Assembly: GCA_947455605.1 (NCBI GenBank)
Contig: CANGOX010000003.1
Location: forward strand, 1-64,000
DNA from: Chitinophagaceae bacterium
GTDB taxonomy: Bacteria; Bacteroidota; Bacteroidia; Chitinophagales; Chitinophagaceae
DNA length: 64,000 nucleotides
Direction: 5' to 3'
Made by a program: the position numbers and the translations under genes. Positions 50,597-60,364 of this stretch are shown here, in pieces. Within the stretch, counting starts at the first letter, position 1; each line of letters opens with the position of its first letter. The notes beneath the pieces were generated by a model. It was not told the origin of the DNA and did no database searches. It saw nothing but the letters and a program-made list of their open reading frames with translations.

Positions 50597-50626
50597 AAAT
50601 TATTAAGACTTCAAATCAGAAACTAT

Positions 50627-51265
50627 ATGATCAACTCAAAATACATCGTTAACCCCTACTTAATGGAAGACGAAGAAGAAAACGAACCAAAAGAAGAAAA
50701 ACAGGAACCCATGGGTGGCTTTATGATGAAGAAAATGGAAAAACTTTTCTTCGAAAAAAGAGCTGTTTATTTATGGGGCGTGGTAGATGATAAATCGGCC
50801 AGAGACATAGTGACCAAATTATTATTGCTCGATGCCGATAAACCCGGCGAGGAGATCAAATTTTATATCAATAGTCCGGGTGGTGTGGTAACCAGTGGAA
50901 TGGTCATCTATGATACCATGAAACTGATCCAGAGTCCGGTAAGCACTATTTGCATGGGATTGGCAGCCAGTATGGGATCTATTTTACTCAGTGCCGGTAC
51001 CAAGGGCAAAAGATATGTTTATCCTAACGGTGAGATCATGATACACCAGCCAAGTCTTGGCGGTTATTTTCAGGCCACAAGTGCCGATATTGAAATTCAA
51101 GCCAATCAGATCCGGAAAACCAAGGAGCTCGGTGCTAAAATTCTGGCAGAAAACTGCGGAAAAACGGTTGACCAGATCATGGTTGATTTTGACCGCGACT
51201 ACTGGATGGATGCCCAGGAAGCGGTTAATTATGGGATTGTGGACGCAGTTTTGACCAAAATCTGA
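50627..51265 (+). CDS. clpP: ATP-dependent Clp protease proteolytic subunit, copy 2, acidic N-terminal extension
   Basis: MGLAASMGSILLSAG, EIMIHQPSLGG, DFDRDYWM. Confidence 0.95.
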   Translation: MINSKYIVNPYLMEDEEENEPKEEKQEPMGGFMMKKMEKLFFEKRAVYLWGVVDDKSARDIVTKLLLLDADKPGEEIKFYINSPGGVVTSGMVIYDTMKLIQSPVSTICMGLAASMGSILLSAGTKGKRYVYPNGEIMIHQPSLGGYFQATSADIEIQANQIRKTKELGAKILAENCGKTVDQIMVDFDRDYWMDAQEAVNYGIVDAVLTKI

Positions 51266-51339
51266 GAAAAATCAGCGTTTAAACACCCTTTTTAAGACGT
51301 ATTTATACCCAAAATCACCCTTTAAAGCCCGAACTGCGG

Positions 51340-51347
51340 TAGCTTTG
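51340..51347 (+). promoter_or_regulatory. -7 element TAGCTTTG upstream of clpX
   Basis: Matches TAnnTTTG. Confidence 0.5.
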
Positions 51348-51412
51348 CAACAATTCATTGCATAAGCTTGTCTTATTTATTATACGCTTCCGCAACGAAA
51401 TAACTTACTAAA

Positions 51413-52657
51413 ATGGCAAAAGCATCTCAATTACATTGTTCGTTCTGTGGCCGCAACCGCGATGAGGTTAAGATCCTTATTGCCGGTCAGGATGGTCATA
51501 TCTGCGAAAACTGTGTGGAACATGCCCAGGAGATCATTGCCCAGGAGCTCACCAGCAAACAGGAAACTACCGGCAACGGCAATAATTTCAAACTGAACGT
51601 ACGTCGCCCCGCCGAAATCAAAAAATTCCTTGATGAATATGTGATCGGCCAGGATGATGCAAAAAAAGTATTATCCGTAGCCGTTTATAATCACTATAAA
51701 AGGGTAAACAACAAGCAACAGAAAGAGGATGATGTTGAAATTGAAAAAAGCAATATTATCATGGTGGGTGAAACCGGCACCGGTAAGACCTTACTGGCCA
51801 AAACCATCGCCCGTTTATTGAATGTGCCTTTTGCCATTGTGGATGCTACTGTGTTTACTGAGGCAGGTTATGTGGGCGAAGACGTAGAAAGCATGCTTAC
51901 CCGTTTACTTCAGAACTGCAATTACGATGTAACCGCAGCAGAAAGAGGAATCGTTTATGTAGATGAGCTGGATAAGATAGCCCGTAAAGGCGATAATCCC
52001 TCCATCACCCGTGATGTAAGCGGTGAGGGTGTTCAGCAAGGATTACTGAAAATGCTGGAAGGAACAGAAGTGCTGGTACCACCACAAGGCGGCCGTAAGC
52101 ACCCTGAACAGAAAATGATCAAGGTTGATACCAAAAATATCCTTTTTATCTGCGGTGGTGCATTTGACGGTATTGATAAAGTGATCGCCCGCAGGGTAAA
52201 TACCAATGCAATCGGCTTCAGCGTAAATAAAGAAGAACAGGAGCACCAGCGCAAGAACCTGTTGCAGTTTATTAATGCACAGGACCTGAAAAGTTTTGGA
52301 TTGATCCCGGAACTCTTAGGACGTTTACCGGTGATCACCCACCTGAACCCGTTGGATAGTGAAACCTTAAGAAGCATATTGACCGAACCAAGAAATTCAC
52401 TCATCAAACAGTTCACACGTTTGTTTGAGCTGGAAGGTATAGAACTGGTACTTGATAATGCTGTACTGGATTTTATGGTAAAGAAAGCACTGGAATACAA
52501 ATTAGGTGCAAGGGGCTTGCGCAGTATCTGCGAAAGTATTCTTACAGATGCCATGTTTGAATTACCCGGCACCGAAACCAAACATCTGCATATTACACTG
52601 GATTATGCAGAGCAGATGTTCAGCAAGAGCAAACTAAGCATCTTAAAAGTTGCTTAG
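51413..52657 (+). CDS. clpX: ATP-dependent Clp protease ATP-binding subunit ClpX
   Basis: Zinc finger [10 protein letters not shown]...[23 protein letters not shown]. Confidence 0.97.
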   Translation: MAKASQLHCSFCGRNRDEVKILIAGQDGHICENCVEHAQEIIAQELTSKQETTGNGNNFKLNVRRPAEIKKFLDEYVIGQDDAKKVLSVAVYNHYKRVNNKQQKEDDVEIEKSNIIMVGETGTGKTLLAKTIARLLNVPFAIVDATVFTEAGYVGEDVESMLTRLLQNCNYDVTAAERGIVYVDELDKIARKGDNPSITRDVSGEGVQQGLLKMLEGTEVLVPPQGGRKHPEQKMIKVDTKNILFICGGAFDGIDKVIARRVNTNAIGFSVNKEEQEHQRKNLLQFINAQDLKSFGLIPELLGRLPVITHLNPLDSETLRSILTEPRNSLIKQFTRLFELEGIELVLDNAVLDFMVKKALEYKLGARGLRSICESILTDAMFELPGTETKHLHITLDYAEQMFSKSKLSILKVA

Positions 52658-52692
52658 AACCAAGGAAAAACCTGTTCTACAGATTAATAGTT

Positions 52693-52725
52693 AAGCGATG
52701 GGAATAACTTCTTATCGCTTTTTTA
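52693..52725 (+). terminator. probable clpX terminator
   Basis: AAGCGAT...ATCGCTT followed by T-run. Confidence 0.65.
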
Positions 52726-52783
52726 TTGGCAGCCGTTAATATTGCAGGAAGGAATCCATTGTTACACCCCCAAACAGATACCC

Positions 52784-52942
52784 ATGAATGAGTTACTTGA
52801 ACGCTTAATGAAAGAAGCCAAGCTGGACCCTGAGCAGGCCCGCAAAGCCATTGAAACCATTGCCGGTTTTGTAAAAGAAAAATTCCCGATGCTGGGTGGC
52901 GCTGTAGATCAGATATTTTCTGCCGGTAATAAAGAAGACTAG
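52784..52942 (+). CDS. small acidic helical protein, 52 aa
   Basis: MNELLERLMKEAKLDPEQARKAIETIAGFVKEKFPMLGGAVDQIFSAGNKED; start inferred. Confidence 0.55.
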   Translation: MNELLERLMKEAKLDPEQARKAIETIAGFVKEKFPMLGGAVDQIFSAGNKED

Positions 52943-52943
52943 G

Positions 52944-53031
52944 GAATATTGAATATTGAACAAGGAATATTGAATATCGAAGTATGGTTTTCATTCATCA
53001 TTCAATATTCTTTGTTCAATATTCAATATTC
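52944..53031. repeat. 32-bp inverted repeat between convergent genes
   Basis: GAATATTGAATATTGAACAAGGAATATTGAAT (52944-52975) pairs 31/32 with 53000-53031. Confidence 0.95.
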
Positions 53032-53033
53032 GT

Positions 53034-54956
53034 TCAGCCTGCGAGATAGGGGATACTGATGGTGAAACTGCTTCCTTTGCCGGGTTCACTATCAATAGCA
53101 AGTTCACCGCCATTCTTTGCGATCAGGTCGCGGCAGAGCATCAGACCAAAACCACTTCCTTTTTCGTATGAGGTACCGGTAGTATTGTAATACTGTTTTG
53201 CATTCACTTTCTCTATCGCTTCTTTTGACATACCAATGCCGGAATCTTTCACAGTGATGTATAGCATATGGCTATCTATCCGCGAAGTAATTTCAATCAC
53301 CCCATTATCGTTGGTAAACTTAATGGCATTGCTGATCAGATTACGGCAAACGATCCGGATCATTTCCTTTTCGATCATGATTGAAATAGCCCTGTCTATA
53401 TTATTTTTCAGTTCGATATTTTTCTTAAGCAATGGCAAACGCTGTTCATCTTCTAATGTTCTTACCAGATGAAAAAGGCCCACTTTTACTTTATCATCTC
53501 CCTGACCATTCATCTGTCCTTTGATCCAGAACAAAAGGTTATCGAGTAGTGATGTAGTGCCGATATATTGTGTTTCGAGCAATTGCAATAATCTGTCGGC
53601 TTCTTCCTGCGGCACCATACCCTGGTTTACCAGGTTGAGCACACCTTTCGTATTTACCAAGGGTGTACGCAGATCATGGGAGATAATTGAAAGGAGTTTA
53701 TTCTTGGTCTTATTATCTGCTTCAAGCAAAAGGTTCTGTTGAGATATTTCTTTGTTAAGTTGATCTAGTGATGCCGAGTTTTTTTCAATGATCTCGTTCT
53801 TTTGTTTCAATTCCTTACCAAAGAAGCGCTGGCGCTGGTAGTTTACAAGGGCCAACACAGCCAATACGGCAACAATGATCAGGATAAAGGTTCCTACGGT
53901 AATGACCAGTAATTGCTCACGCTGCACCCGTCTTGCATTCTGTACTTCACTTTCTGCAGTGGCTTTTTGTATGTCCTGGCTTTTGATCACCTCAATGTAA
54001 TTGAGTGCATATTCCTTTTCGTTATCGATCTGTGTACGCAATATTTTAACGAGCGAATCCTGCCATTGAAATGCATTTTCGATATCCCCTTTTTGTCTGT
54101 ATACCGTGATCATTTTTGATGCAGCTTCCTTCATCAGGTTAAAGGCCAGGATCGAATTGGCGCTCAGGTAAGCTTCCCTTGCCATATTGATGGCCGCATC
54201 GGGCATATTCTGTTTGCTGTTCAGTGAAGCCAGTTGTAATTCGTTAAGGGCCGTTCCATATTTATCCTTGATCGCTTCATCTCTGGAAAGTGATTGAATA
54301 TAATGCGCTTCCGCAGCCCTGAAATTATTCCGCCTTTCTTCCAGCAGACCAAGGTTATAATTTGCTTTCTTCTCCCCATATATATATTTAATGGCAAGAC
54401 TGGTTGACAATGCATCAGTAAAATACTGCTCTGCTTTGGGGATATGGTTCAGGTTGAGCTCAATAGTGCCGAGGTTGTTCTTAACATTCACAATATCTTC
54501 CTGGCGGTTCAATTTAACGAATACCTCGAGCGATTGATTGTAAAGCTGTAGCGCCTCATCTGTTTTACCGTCTGAGGAAAGAGAAAGTGCAATCTGCTGG
54601 CCGATAAAGGCAATATTAAATGTATCGTTAAGTGCCTTGAAGATCTGTAAGGATTTGTAATAGGTTGATAAAGCTTTTTTATCATACCCCATTTGATGAA
54701 AGATCCCGGCCTGGTAGAGATAGTTGGTGGCCAGCCCTTTCTGATACTTTGCGGAAATAGCCATATTCTCCGCTACAAAAAGATTTTGCAGCGCAAATGC
54801 CACCTGAAGATTTTTTTGATTCAAAGCCACTTGATTCAGTGAGTCAATCTTCGAATTGTCATCTTTTGTAGCAGGGTCGGCAGCTTTGGCACTTTCATAA
54901 AGGAAGGGTACACATAGCAGCAGAAGATATATATATAATCGGTTAGTTCTGGTCAC
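53034..54956 (-). CDS. TPR-containing sensor histidine kinase
   Basis: TPR-like repeats, TM, LLSIISHDLRTPLVNTKGVL, NLISNAIKFTNDNG. Confidence 0.92.
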   Translation of the reverse strand: MTRTNRLYIYLLLLCVPFLYESAKAADPATKDDNSKIDSLNQVALNQKNLQVAFALQNLFVAENMAISAKYQKGLATNYLYQAGIFHQMGYDKKALSTYYKSLQIFKALNDTFNIAFIGQQIALSLSSDGKTDEALQLYNQSLEVFVKLNRQEDIVNVKNNLGTIELNLNHIPKAEQYFTDALSTSLAIKYIYGEKKANYNLGLLEERRNNFRAAEAHYIQSLSRDEAIKDKYGTALNELQLASLNSKQNMPDAAINMAREAYLSANSILAFNLMKEAASKMITVYRQKGDIENAFQWQDSLVKILRTQIDNEKEYALNYIEVIKSQDIQKATAESEVQNARRVQREQLLVITVGTFILIIVAVLAVLALVNYQRQRFFGKELKQKNEIIEKNSASLDQLNKEISQQNLLLEADNKTKNKLLSIISHDLRTPLVNTKGVLNLVNQGMVPQEEADRLLQLLETQYIGTTSLLDNLLFWIKGQMNGQGDDKVKVGLFHLVRTLEDEQRLPLLKKNIELKNNIDRAISIMIEKEMIRIVCRNLISNAIKFTNDNGVIEITSRIDSHMLYITVKDSGIGMSKEAIEKVNAKQYYNTTGTSYEKGSGFGLMLCRDLIAKNGGELAIDSEPGKGSSFTISIPYLAG

Positions 54957-55008
54957 GTAATACTTCGAATAATGAAGAAAGTTAGATATAATAATTTAAA
55001 AACCACAT

Positions 55009-55040
55009 TAAAAAAGCCCCCTAAACAGAGGGCTTTTATT
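55009..55040. terminator. hairpin terminator of the acyl-CoA dehydrogenase gene
   Basis: AAAAAAGCCCCCT aaac AGAGGGCTTTTAT. Confidence 0.65.
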
Positions 55041-55060
55041 ATAAGCAAGCAATCGAAAAC

Positions 55061-56203
55061 TCAGCTGTGTAGCACTTCGCGTGAGATGACCAGTTTCTGT
55101 ATCTCTGAAGTTCCTTCACCAATAGTACACAATTTTGCGTCACGATAGTACTTCTCTACCGGAAAATCTTTTGTATAGCCATATCCGCCAAAAATCTGAA
55201 CAGCATCATTGGCCGTTCTTACCGCCACTTCACTGGCATAATACTTAGCCATAGCGCCTTGTTTGGTTACTTTTTCGCCCCGGTTTTTCAGGTCGCAGGA
55301 TTGCCATACCAGCAGATCGGCTGCCATGATCTCCGTTGCCATGTCTGCCAGTTTAAAACTGATCCCCTGAAAATTGGAGATGGGCTGGTCAAACTGATGG
55401 CGTTCCTGAGCATAGCGCAAAGCGGCTTCATAAGCTCCTTTTGCAATTCCTATGGATAAAGCGGCTATAGAGATCCTTCCTCCATCCAGGATTTTCATAG
55501 CCTGGTGAAACCCCTGTCCTACTTCACCTAAACGGTTTGCATCAGAAATATGGCAATTTTCAAATATCATTTCGGCCGTTTCACTGGCCCGCATTCCCAA
55601 TTTATTCTCTTTTTTACCTGCCGTAAAACCAGGGATCCCTCTTTCTACCACAAAAGCCGTTGCATTTCCGGGTGTACGGGGTTCGCCTGTTCTACAAATC
55701 ACCACAGCCAGATCTCCGCTCTTTCCATGGGTGATCCAGCTTTTGGTTCCGTTCAATACCCAGCCATCATCCGTTTTAACAGCAGTAGTCTTCATGTTAC
55801 CCGCATCACTTCCGGTATTGGGTTCTGTTAAACCCCAGGCCCCTATCCATTCTGCTGAAGCCAATTTGGGCAACCATTGCTTTTTTTGTGCCTCGGTTCC
55901 AAATGAAAGAATATGATTGGTACAGAGCGAATTATGAGCCGCCACACTAAGTCCTATGGAACCACAAACTTTGGCTATTTCCTGTATGATCGCATTATAT
56001 TCGAAATACCCCAGACCGGCCCCACCATATTCTTCGGGTACCAATACTCCCATCATACCTAATTTACCGAGTTCTTTGAACAGGTGTACCGGAAATACCT
56101 GGGCCTCATCCCATTCCATTACAAATGGCTTGATATGTTGCCTGGCAAAATCCCTGGCGGATTGTGCTACCTGCTCGGTTAACTCTGTTTGTGTAAAGTT
56201 CAT
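55061..56203 (-). CDS. acyl-CoA dehydrogenase
   Basis: WGLTEPNTGSDAGNMKTTA, QIFGGYGYTKDFPVEKYYRDAKLCTIGEGTSEIQ; start MNFTQTEL at 56203. Confidence 0.95.
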   Translation of the reverse strand: MNFTQTELTEQVAQSARDFARQHIKPFVMEWDEAQVFPVHLFKELGKLGMMGVLVPEEYGGAGLGYFEYNAIIQEIAKVCGSIGLSVAAHNSLCTNHILSFGTEAQKKQWLPKLASAEWIGAWGLTEPNTGSDAGNMKTTAVKTDDGWVLNGTKSWITHGKSGDLAVVICRTGEPRTPGNATAFVVERGIPGFTAGKKENKLGMRASETAEMIFENCHISDANRLGEVGQGFHQAMKILDGGRISIAALSIGIAKGAYEAALRYAQERHQFDQPISNFQGISFKLADMATEIMAADLLVWQSCDLKNRGEKVTKQGAMAKYYASEVAVRTANDAVQIFGGYGYTKDFPVEKYYRDAKLCTIGEGTSEIQKLVISREVLHS

Positions 56204-56378
56204 GTAGGCAATGGTTAAAATAGACGGAGGCCGCCCAAAACAAGCAATCGTTATCTGGCGACCTCCTAAAAACAAACGACTGTTTGTTAGTTTGTGACGC
56301 AAAAGTATAGGATTTATCGAAACAACAAAATTTGATTTTTAATATGTGTTTTTATTAACGAGCCTTGGAGTACCGGCT

Positions 56379-57296
56379 TTATGGCAGCTGGTTTACTTTC
56401 AGATTTTTCGAAACACGTTGATAGATGGAATCATTAATAAAAACGATCTTCCTTAGATCTGCAACCGATACAAATGGACCGTATTGCCGGCGGTAAATGA
56501 GAATGGCATTGGCAACCGATTCAGGAATATTGGCTTTGTTTTTCAGGTCGTAGAAGCTCGCAGTATTGAGATCAATTTTGGGAGTTGTGGAAGGATCTGT
56601 TTTCAAATAGGGATTGATCAGTGTAAACACAGAATCGCTGATACCATATGTTTTCTTTACCTGCTCCAATCCGGCAAAACCGCCGATCCTTTCCCGGTAT
56701 CTTACAATTCGTTCCGACATAAAAGAATTGATACCGGGCAGTGATTGCCATTCTTCTGCAGAAGCGGTATTGATATCAATGACTACCGGATGTTTTACCT
56801 CTTGCCGGTCATCTTTTTTTCTGAATGCAAATGCCGGTGCCCCCGTTTCCGCTATTTGGGCATAAGGGATCAATTGATCTGCCTGCTGCTTTGAGATTCC
56901 CCAGATCTTCCGGAGATCTTCAGGTGTGCGGAAGCGACCACCCTTTGATCGGTAGTTCAACAGGGTACGGATAGTGCGGTCTGGCAAACCCAGTTTCTTC
57001 CAACCTTCTGAACTAATTGTATTGGGGTCGAATGAAAATAAAGTGTGTGGGATTGACACTTCTGCATTAACAGCGGGTGACCGTATTGAAACGGGGTCAA
57101 TACTATCAGATTGTTTTTCCGCACTTCTGCTTTGCGAAATAAAATCACTGAGTGTTTTACTGAGTTTGGGTTGCTCAGGTGTAACCCTGTAAAGCATGGG
57201 AGCGGCAATAAATCCAATGATCAGTAACAGGAGTATGATCACAGCTGCACGTTCCTTCTTACTGAAGGAGAAATACTCTTTTAGTATCCTTTTCAT
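56379..57296 (-). CDS. helix-hairpin-helix (ComEA-like) membrane-anchored protein
   Basis: N-terminal TM; repeats IDINTASAEEWQSLPGINSFMSERIVRYRERIGGF and IDLNTASFYDLKNKANIPESVANAILIYRRQYGPF. Confidence 0.88.
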   Translation of the reverse strand: MKRILKEYFSFSKKERAAVIILLLLIIGFIAAPMLYRVTPEQPKLSKTLSDFISQSRSAEKQSDSIDPVSIRSPAVNAEVSIPHTLFSFDPNTISSEGWKKLGLPDRTIRTLLNYRSKGGRFRTPEDLRKIWGISKQQADQLIPYAQIAETGAPAFAFRKKDDRQEVKHPVVIDINTASAEEWQSLPGINSFMSERIVRYRERIGGFAGLEQVKKTYGISDSVFTLINPYLKTDPSTTPKIDLNTASFYDLKNKANIPESVANAILIYRRQYGPFVSVADLRKIVFINDSIYQRVSKNLKVNQLP

Positions 57297-57332
57297 AGAT
57301 AAACATTGTAGTGTTTAAATAATTCAAGGAGG

Positions 57333-58109
57333 TTACAAACGAACGATCTGTCCATCAAAAGCCAGACGGATATGCGGGGGTAATTCGCGGTTCACATCTT
57401 CATGCTTTCCCAACTGGTGACTGATATGTGTAAAATAAACTTCCGGCACTTTAAGTTCAAGTGCCATGGCTACGGCTTCTGCCAAAGTAAAATGAGAAAT
57501 ATGCGATTCTCTTCGCAGGGCATTCAACACCAATACTTTTGACCCGCGGATCTTTTCCTTTTCTGATTCTTCAATCCGGTTCGCATCAGTGATATAGGTA
57601 AAATCACCAAAACGAAATCCGTATACCGGCATTTTATGATGCAGTACTGTGATGGGTTGAACAGGTATATCTCCTACCAGAAAAGGGCTTTCATCAATGG
57701 TGATCAGATTCAGTTCCGGTACACCCGGGTATTTTGTATCTGTAAATGCATAATAAAAATCACGGCGAACCGCTTCTTCCGTTAAAGAATTCGCATAGAT
57801 GTTCATTGCTTTTTTGGAAGTGAAATTATAGGCACGGATATCATCCAGTCCGGCCATATGATCTTTGTGCGGATGTGTATATACGACCGCATCAAGATGG
57901 TTGGTATGCGTACGCAACATCTGGTAACGAAAATCCGGCGTGGTATCAACTACCAGTGTAGTATTTTCCGATTGCACAAGAATACTGCTGCGTAAACGGT
58001 TATCATGCGGATCAGTGGATGTGCATACTTCACAGGAACAGCCGATCATGGGTACGCCCGAACTGGTACCTGTACCTAAAAATGTTATGGTCAATGGAGG
58101 AATGCTCAC
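57333..58109 (-). CDS. MBL-fold metallo-hydrolase (PhnP-like)
   Basis: LGTGTSSGVPMIGCSCEVC, YTHPHKDHMAGLDDIRAYNF, VYFTHISHQLG. Confidence 0.9.
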   Translation of the reverse strand: MSIPPLTITFLGTGTSSGVPMIGCSCEVCTSTDPHDNRLRSSILVQSENTTLVVDTTPDFRYQMLRTHTNHLDAVVYTHPHKDHMAGLDDIRAYNFTSKKAMNIYANSLTEEAVRRDFYYAFTDTKYPGVPELNLITIDESPFLVGDIPVQPITVLHHKMPVYGFRFGDFTYITDANRIEESEKEKIRGSKVLVLNALRRESHISHFTLAEAVAMALELKVPEVYFTHISHQLGKHEDVNRELPPHIRLAFDGQIVRL

Positions 58110-58162
58110 GGGTCAAATCTACTTCAAATTCAGATCATCCCGATTAGGTATTAACCGCAGAA

Positions 58163-58435
58163 TTATGATTCAAGTACGGATTGTTTCAGCACTTCTTCGT
58201 ACAATTTCTGCGACTCATGGGTGAGTTTATCAAAATCGATGGGCAGTTGGGGAACGATCTCCATCAAGGTATTGATACGGCCTTCTGTGTTGAGGAACTT
58301 ATTCAGAACAACGATCTTTCTTGCTTCCAGCAGGCACCAGCCGCTCTGGAAAGTGCCGCGCTCATAGCGAACCACATAGCCTGATTCGCCCAGTATATCT
58401 GCTAATTTATCTAAAGTGGATTGTGTGTATTTCAT
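58163..58435 (-). CDS. conserved hypothetical protein
   Basis: 90 aa, VVRYERGTFQSGWCLLEARKIVVLNKFLNTEGRINTLMEIVPQL. Confidence 0.75.
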   Translation of the reverse strand: MKYTQSTLDKLADILGESGYVVRYERGTFQSGWCLLEARKIVVLNKFLNTEGRINTLMEIVPQLPIDFDKLTHESQKLYEEVLKQSVLES

Positions 58436-58437
58436 AA

Positions 58438-58564
58438 CGTGAGTCGTGAATCGTCATTCGTGAGTTAAATCTGGCCAAAGGTAACGAGTTGCCGGACAGT
58501 GAGGAACCGCGGAAGAAAGGAGTTATTCACATATTTTCTCACGATTAACGCCTTACGATTCACG
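58438..58564. repeat. imperfect 27-nt inverted repeat of CGTGA/ATCGT words
   Basis: 58438-58464 versus 58538-58564, 21/27 complementary. Confidence 0.75.
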
Positions 58565-60122
58565 AAATCTTGCTGACCATTTTAATAATCGGCACGATCA
58601 TCTCCTCCAGGCTAATACCCCCGTGCTGGAAGGTATTCTTATAATAATTCACATAATGATTATAATTATTCGGGTAGCATAGAAATCCGTCTTCTTTGGC
58701 AAAAATGAAAGATGAATTCACATTGGGCACCGGCAAACCGGCTTCTTTGGGATCTTTGAAAGCCAATACATCTCTGTTTTCATAATTCAGGTTACGGCCG
58801 TGTTTGTAGCGGAGATTGGCCGTGGTCTGTTTATCACCGATCACTTTATGTGGCGTATTAACCCGAACACTGCCATGGTCAGTAGCCAGCACAATTTTCA
58901 GATTTTTATCCGCGATCTTTTTTAATGCCTGGTGCAGCGGGCTATGCTCGAACCAGCTTTTGGTGATACTGCGGTAACTGGCTTCATCGCTGGCCAATTC
59001 TTTCAGTACTTCCATTTCTGTTCTGGCATGACTTAGCATGTCTACAAAATTATACACGATGATATTGAGATCGTTCTGAAGCAGGTTATGGATATTGCTT
59101 ACCAGCTGCTGCCCATCATGGTGATTGGTGATCTTGTTATAACTGAACCGGATATCATCTTTTTTCAAACGCTTTAACTGCGCTTTGAAAAATTCTTCCT
59201 CAAACATATTCTTTCCACCTTCATCATCATCATTCTTCCATTGTTGTGGAAATTGTTTTTCAATCTCGATTGGCAACAATCCGGCAAAAATTGCATTACG
59301 GCAATATTGCGTGGCAGTTGGAAGGATAGAGTAAAAAGTTTCTTCTTCCAATACCCGGAAACTTTCTGCAAATATGGGCTGAATGGCTTTCCATTGGTCG
59401 TAGCGAAGATTATCGATAAGTATAAAAAATACCGGTGTACCCTTCTCTACATGCGGCAATACTTTGAATTGAAATAAATGATTACTCATAATAGGCGCCG
59501 AAAAACTTTTCGGATCCAGCCATGAAGTATAGTTCTTACTTACAAATTTGAAGAATTCCGTATTGGCTTCCTGTTTCTGGGATTGGAAAACTTCACGCAT
59601 TTCGGGGCTATCACTTTTTTCCATTTCCAGTTCCCAATACACAAGTTTTTTATAGATCTCCATCCACTCGTTATAATCAGGATTATTGCTGAGTGCCATG
59701 AACAATTCGCGGAACTGCTGCTGATAGGAAGTGGTGGTTTTTTCGGCCACCAATCGTTTATTATCGATAATCTTTTTTAAAGAAAGCAATACCTGATTGG
59801 GATTAACCGGCTTGATCAGGTAATCGGTGATCTGGCTGCCGATAGCATCATCCATCAGGTTCTCTGTTTCATTTTTGGTGATGAGTACCACGGGAATATG
59901 GCTGTTCACTTCTTTGATGCGGGCCAGTGTTTCCAATCCGGTAATACCAGGCATGGTCTCATCCATCAATACCACATCTACCAGGTGTTCTTTTACATAT
60001 TCAATGGCATCAAACCCATTGGTAAGGGTATGCACTTCATAACCTTTATGTTCAAGAAACAGTTTTTGTGATTGCAGGCTTTCGATCTCATCGTCTACCC
60101 ATAAAATTTTTGCTACAGCCAT
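58560..60122 (-). CDS. porX: PorX: receiver domain + PglZ/alkaline-phosphatase-like domain, T9SS regulator
   Basis: ILWVDDEIESLQSQKLFLEHKGY, VVLMDETMPGITGLETL, FFILIDNLRYDQWKAIQPIF, LATDHGSVRVNTP. Confidence 0.93.
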   Translation of the reverse strand: MAVAKILWVDDEIESLQSQKLFLEHKGYEVHTLTNGFDAIEYVKEHLVDVVLMDETMPGITGLETLARIKEVNSHIPVVLITKNETENLMDDAIGSQITDYLIKPVNPNQVLLSLKKIIDNKRLVAEKTTTSYQQQFRELFMALSNNPDYNEWMEIYKKLVYWELEMEKSDSPEMREVFQSQKQEANTEFFKFVSKNYTSWLDPKSFSAPIMSNHLFQFKVLPHVEKGTPVFFILIDNLRYDQWKAIQPIFAESFRVLEEETFYSILPTATQYCRNAIFAGLLPIEIEKQFPQQWKNDDDEGGKNMFEEEFFKAQLKRLKKDDIRFSYNKITNHHDGQQLVSNIHNLLQNDLNIIVYNFVDMLSHARTEMEVLKELASDEASYRSITKSWFEHSPLHQALKKIADKNLKIVLATDHGSVRVNTPHKVIGDKQTTANLRYKHGRNLNYENRDVLAFKDPKEAGLPVPNVNSSFIFAKEDGFLCYPNNYNHYVNYYKNTFQHGGISLEEMIVPIIKMVSKIS

Positions 60123-60316
60123 AGTTCCGGTTTAAGATTTGGAGTTTTGAGTTTTAGGTTATGGACGGTTTTACCCAAAATACAAACAACAAAGAATGAA
60201 TAAAAAAATAAAATCAGAAAGTAGAGCTGGCTGCGATAGTAGAGGGTTTAACCCGGTCGGGTTGTTAAAATAACAAAGTAAATCTATTTCATTCTGCCTT
60301 ATGGGATTCTTATTTG

Positions 60317-60324
60317 TACTTTTG
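60317..60324 (+). promoter_or_regulatory. -7 element TACTTTTG
   Basis: Matches TAnnTTTG. Confidence 0.5.
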
Positions 60325-60364
60325 CAAGCAGCGAAAAGCCGTGATTTAACAATTCAACAACAGG

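Noticed and set aside
52033-52581. 182-aa minus-strand ORF within clpX
   Set aside because: Antisense shadow of clpX codon usage; no recognisable domain or promoter.
52944-53031. IS element terminal inverted repeats
   Set aside because: Only 24 nt between arms, no transposase and no obvious target-site duplication; at most a MITE-like or REP-like element.
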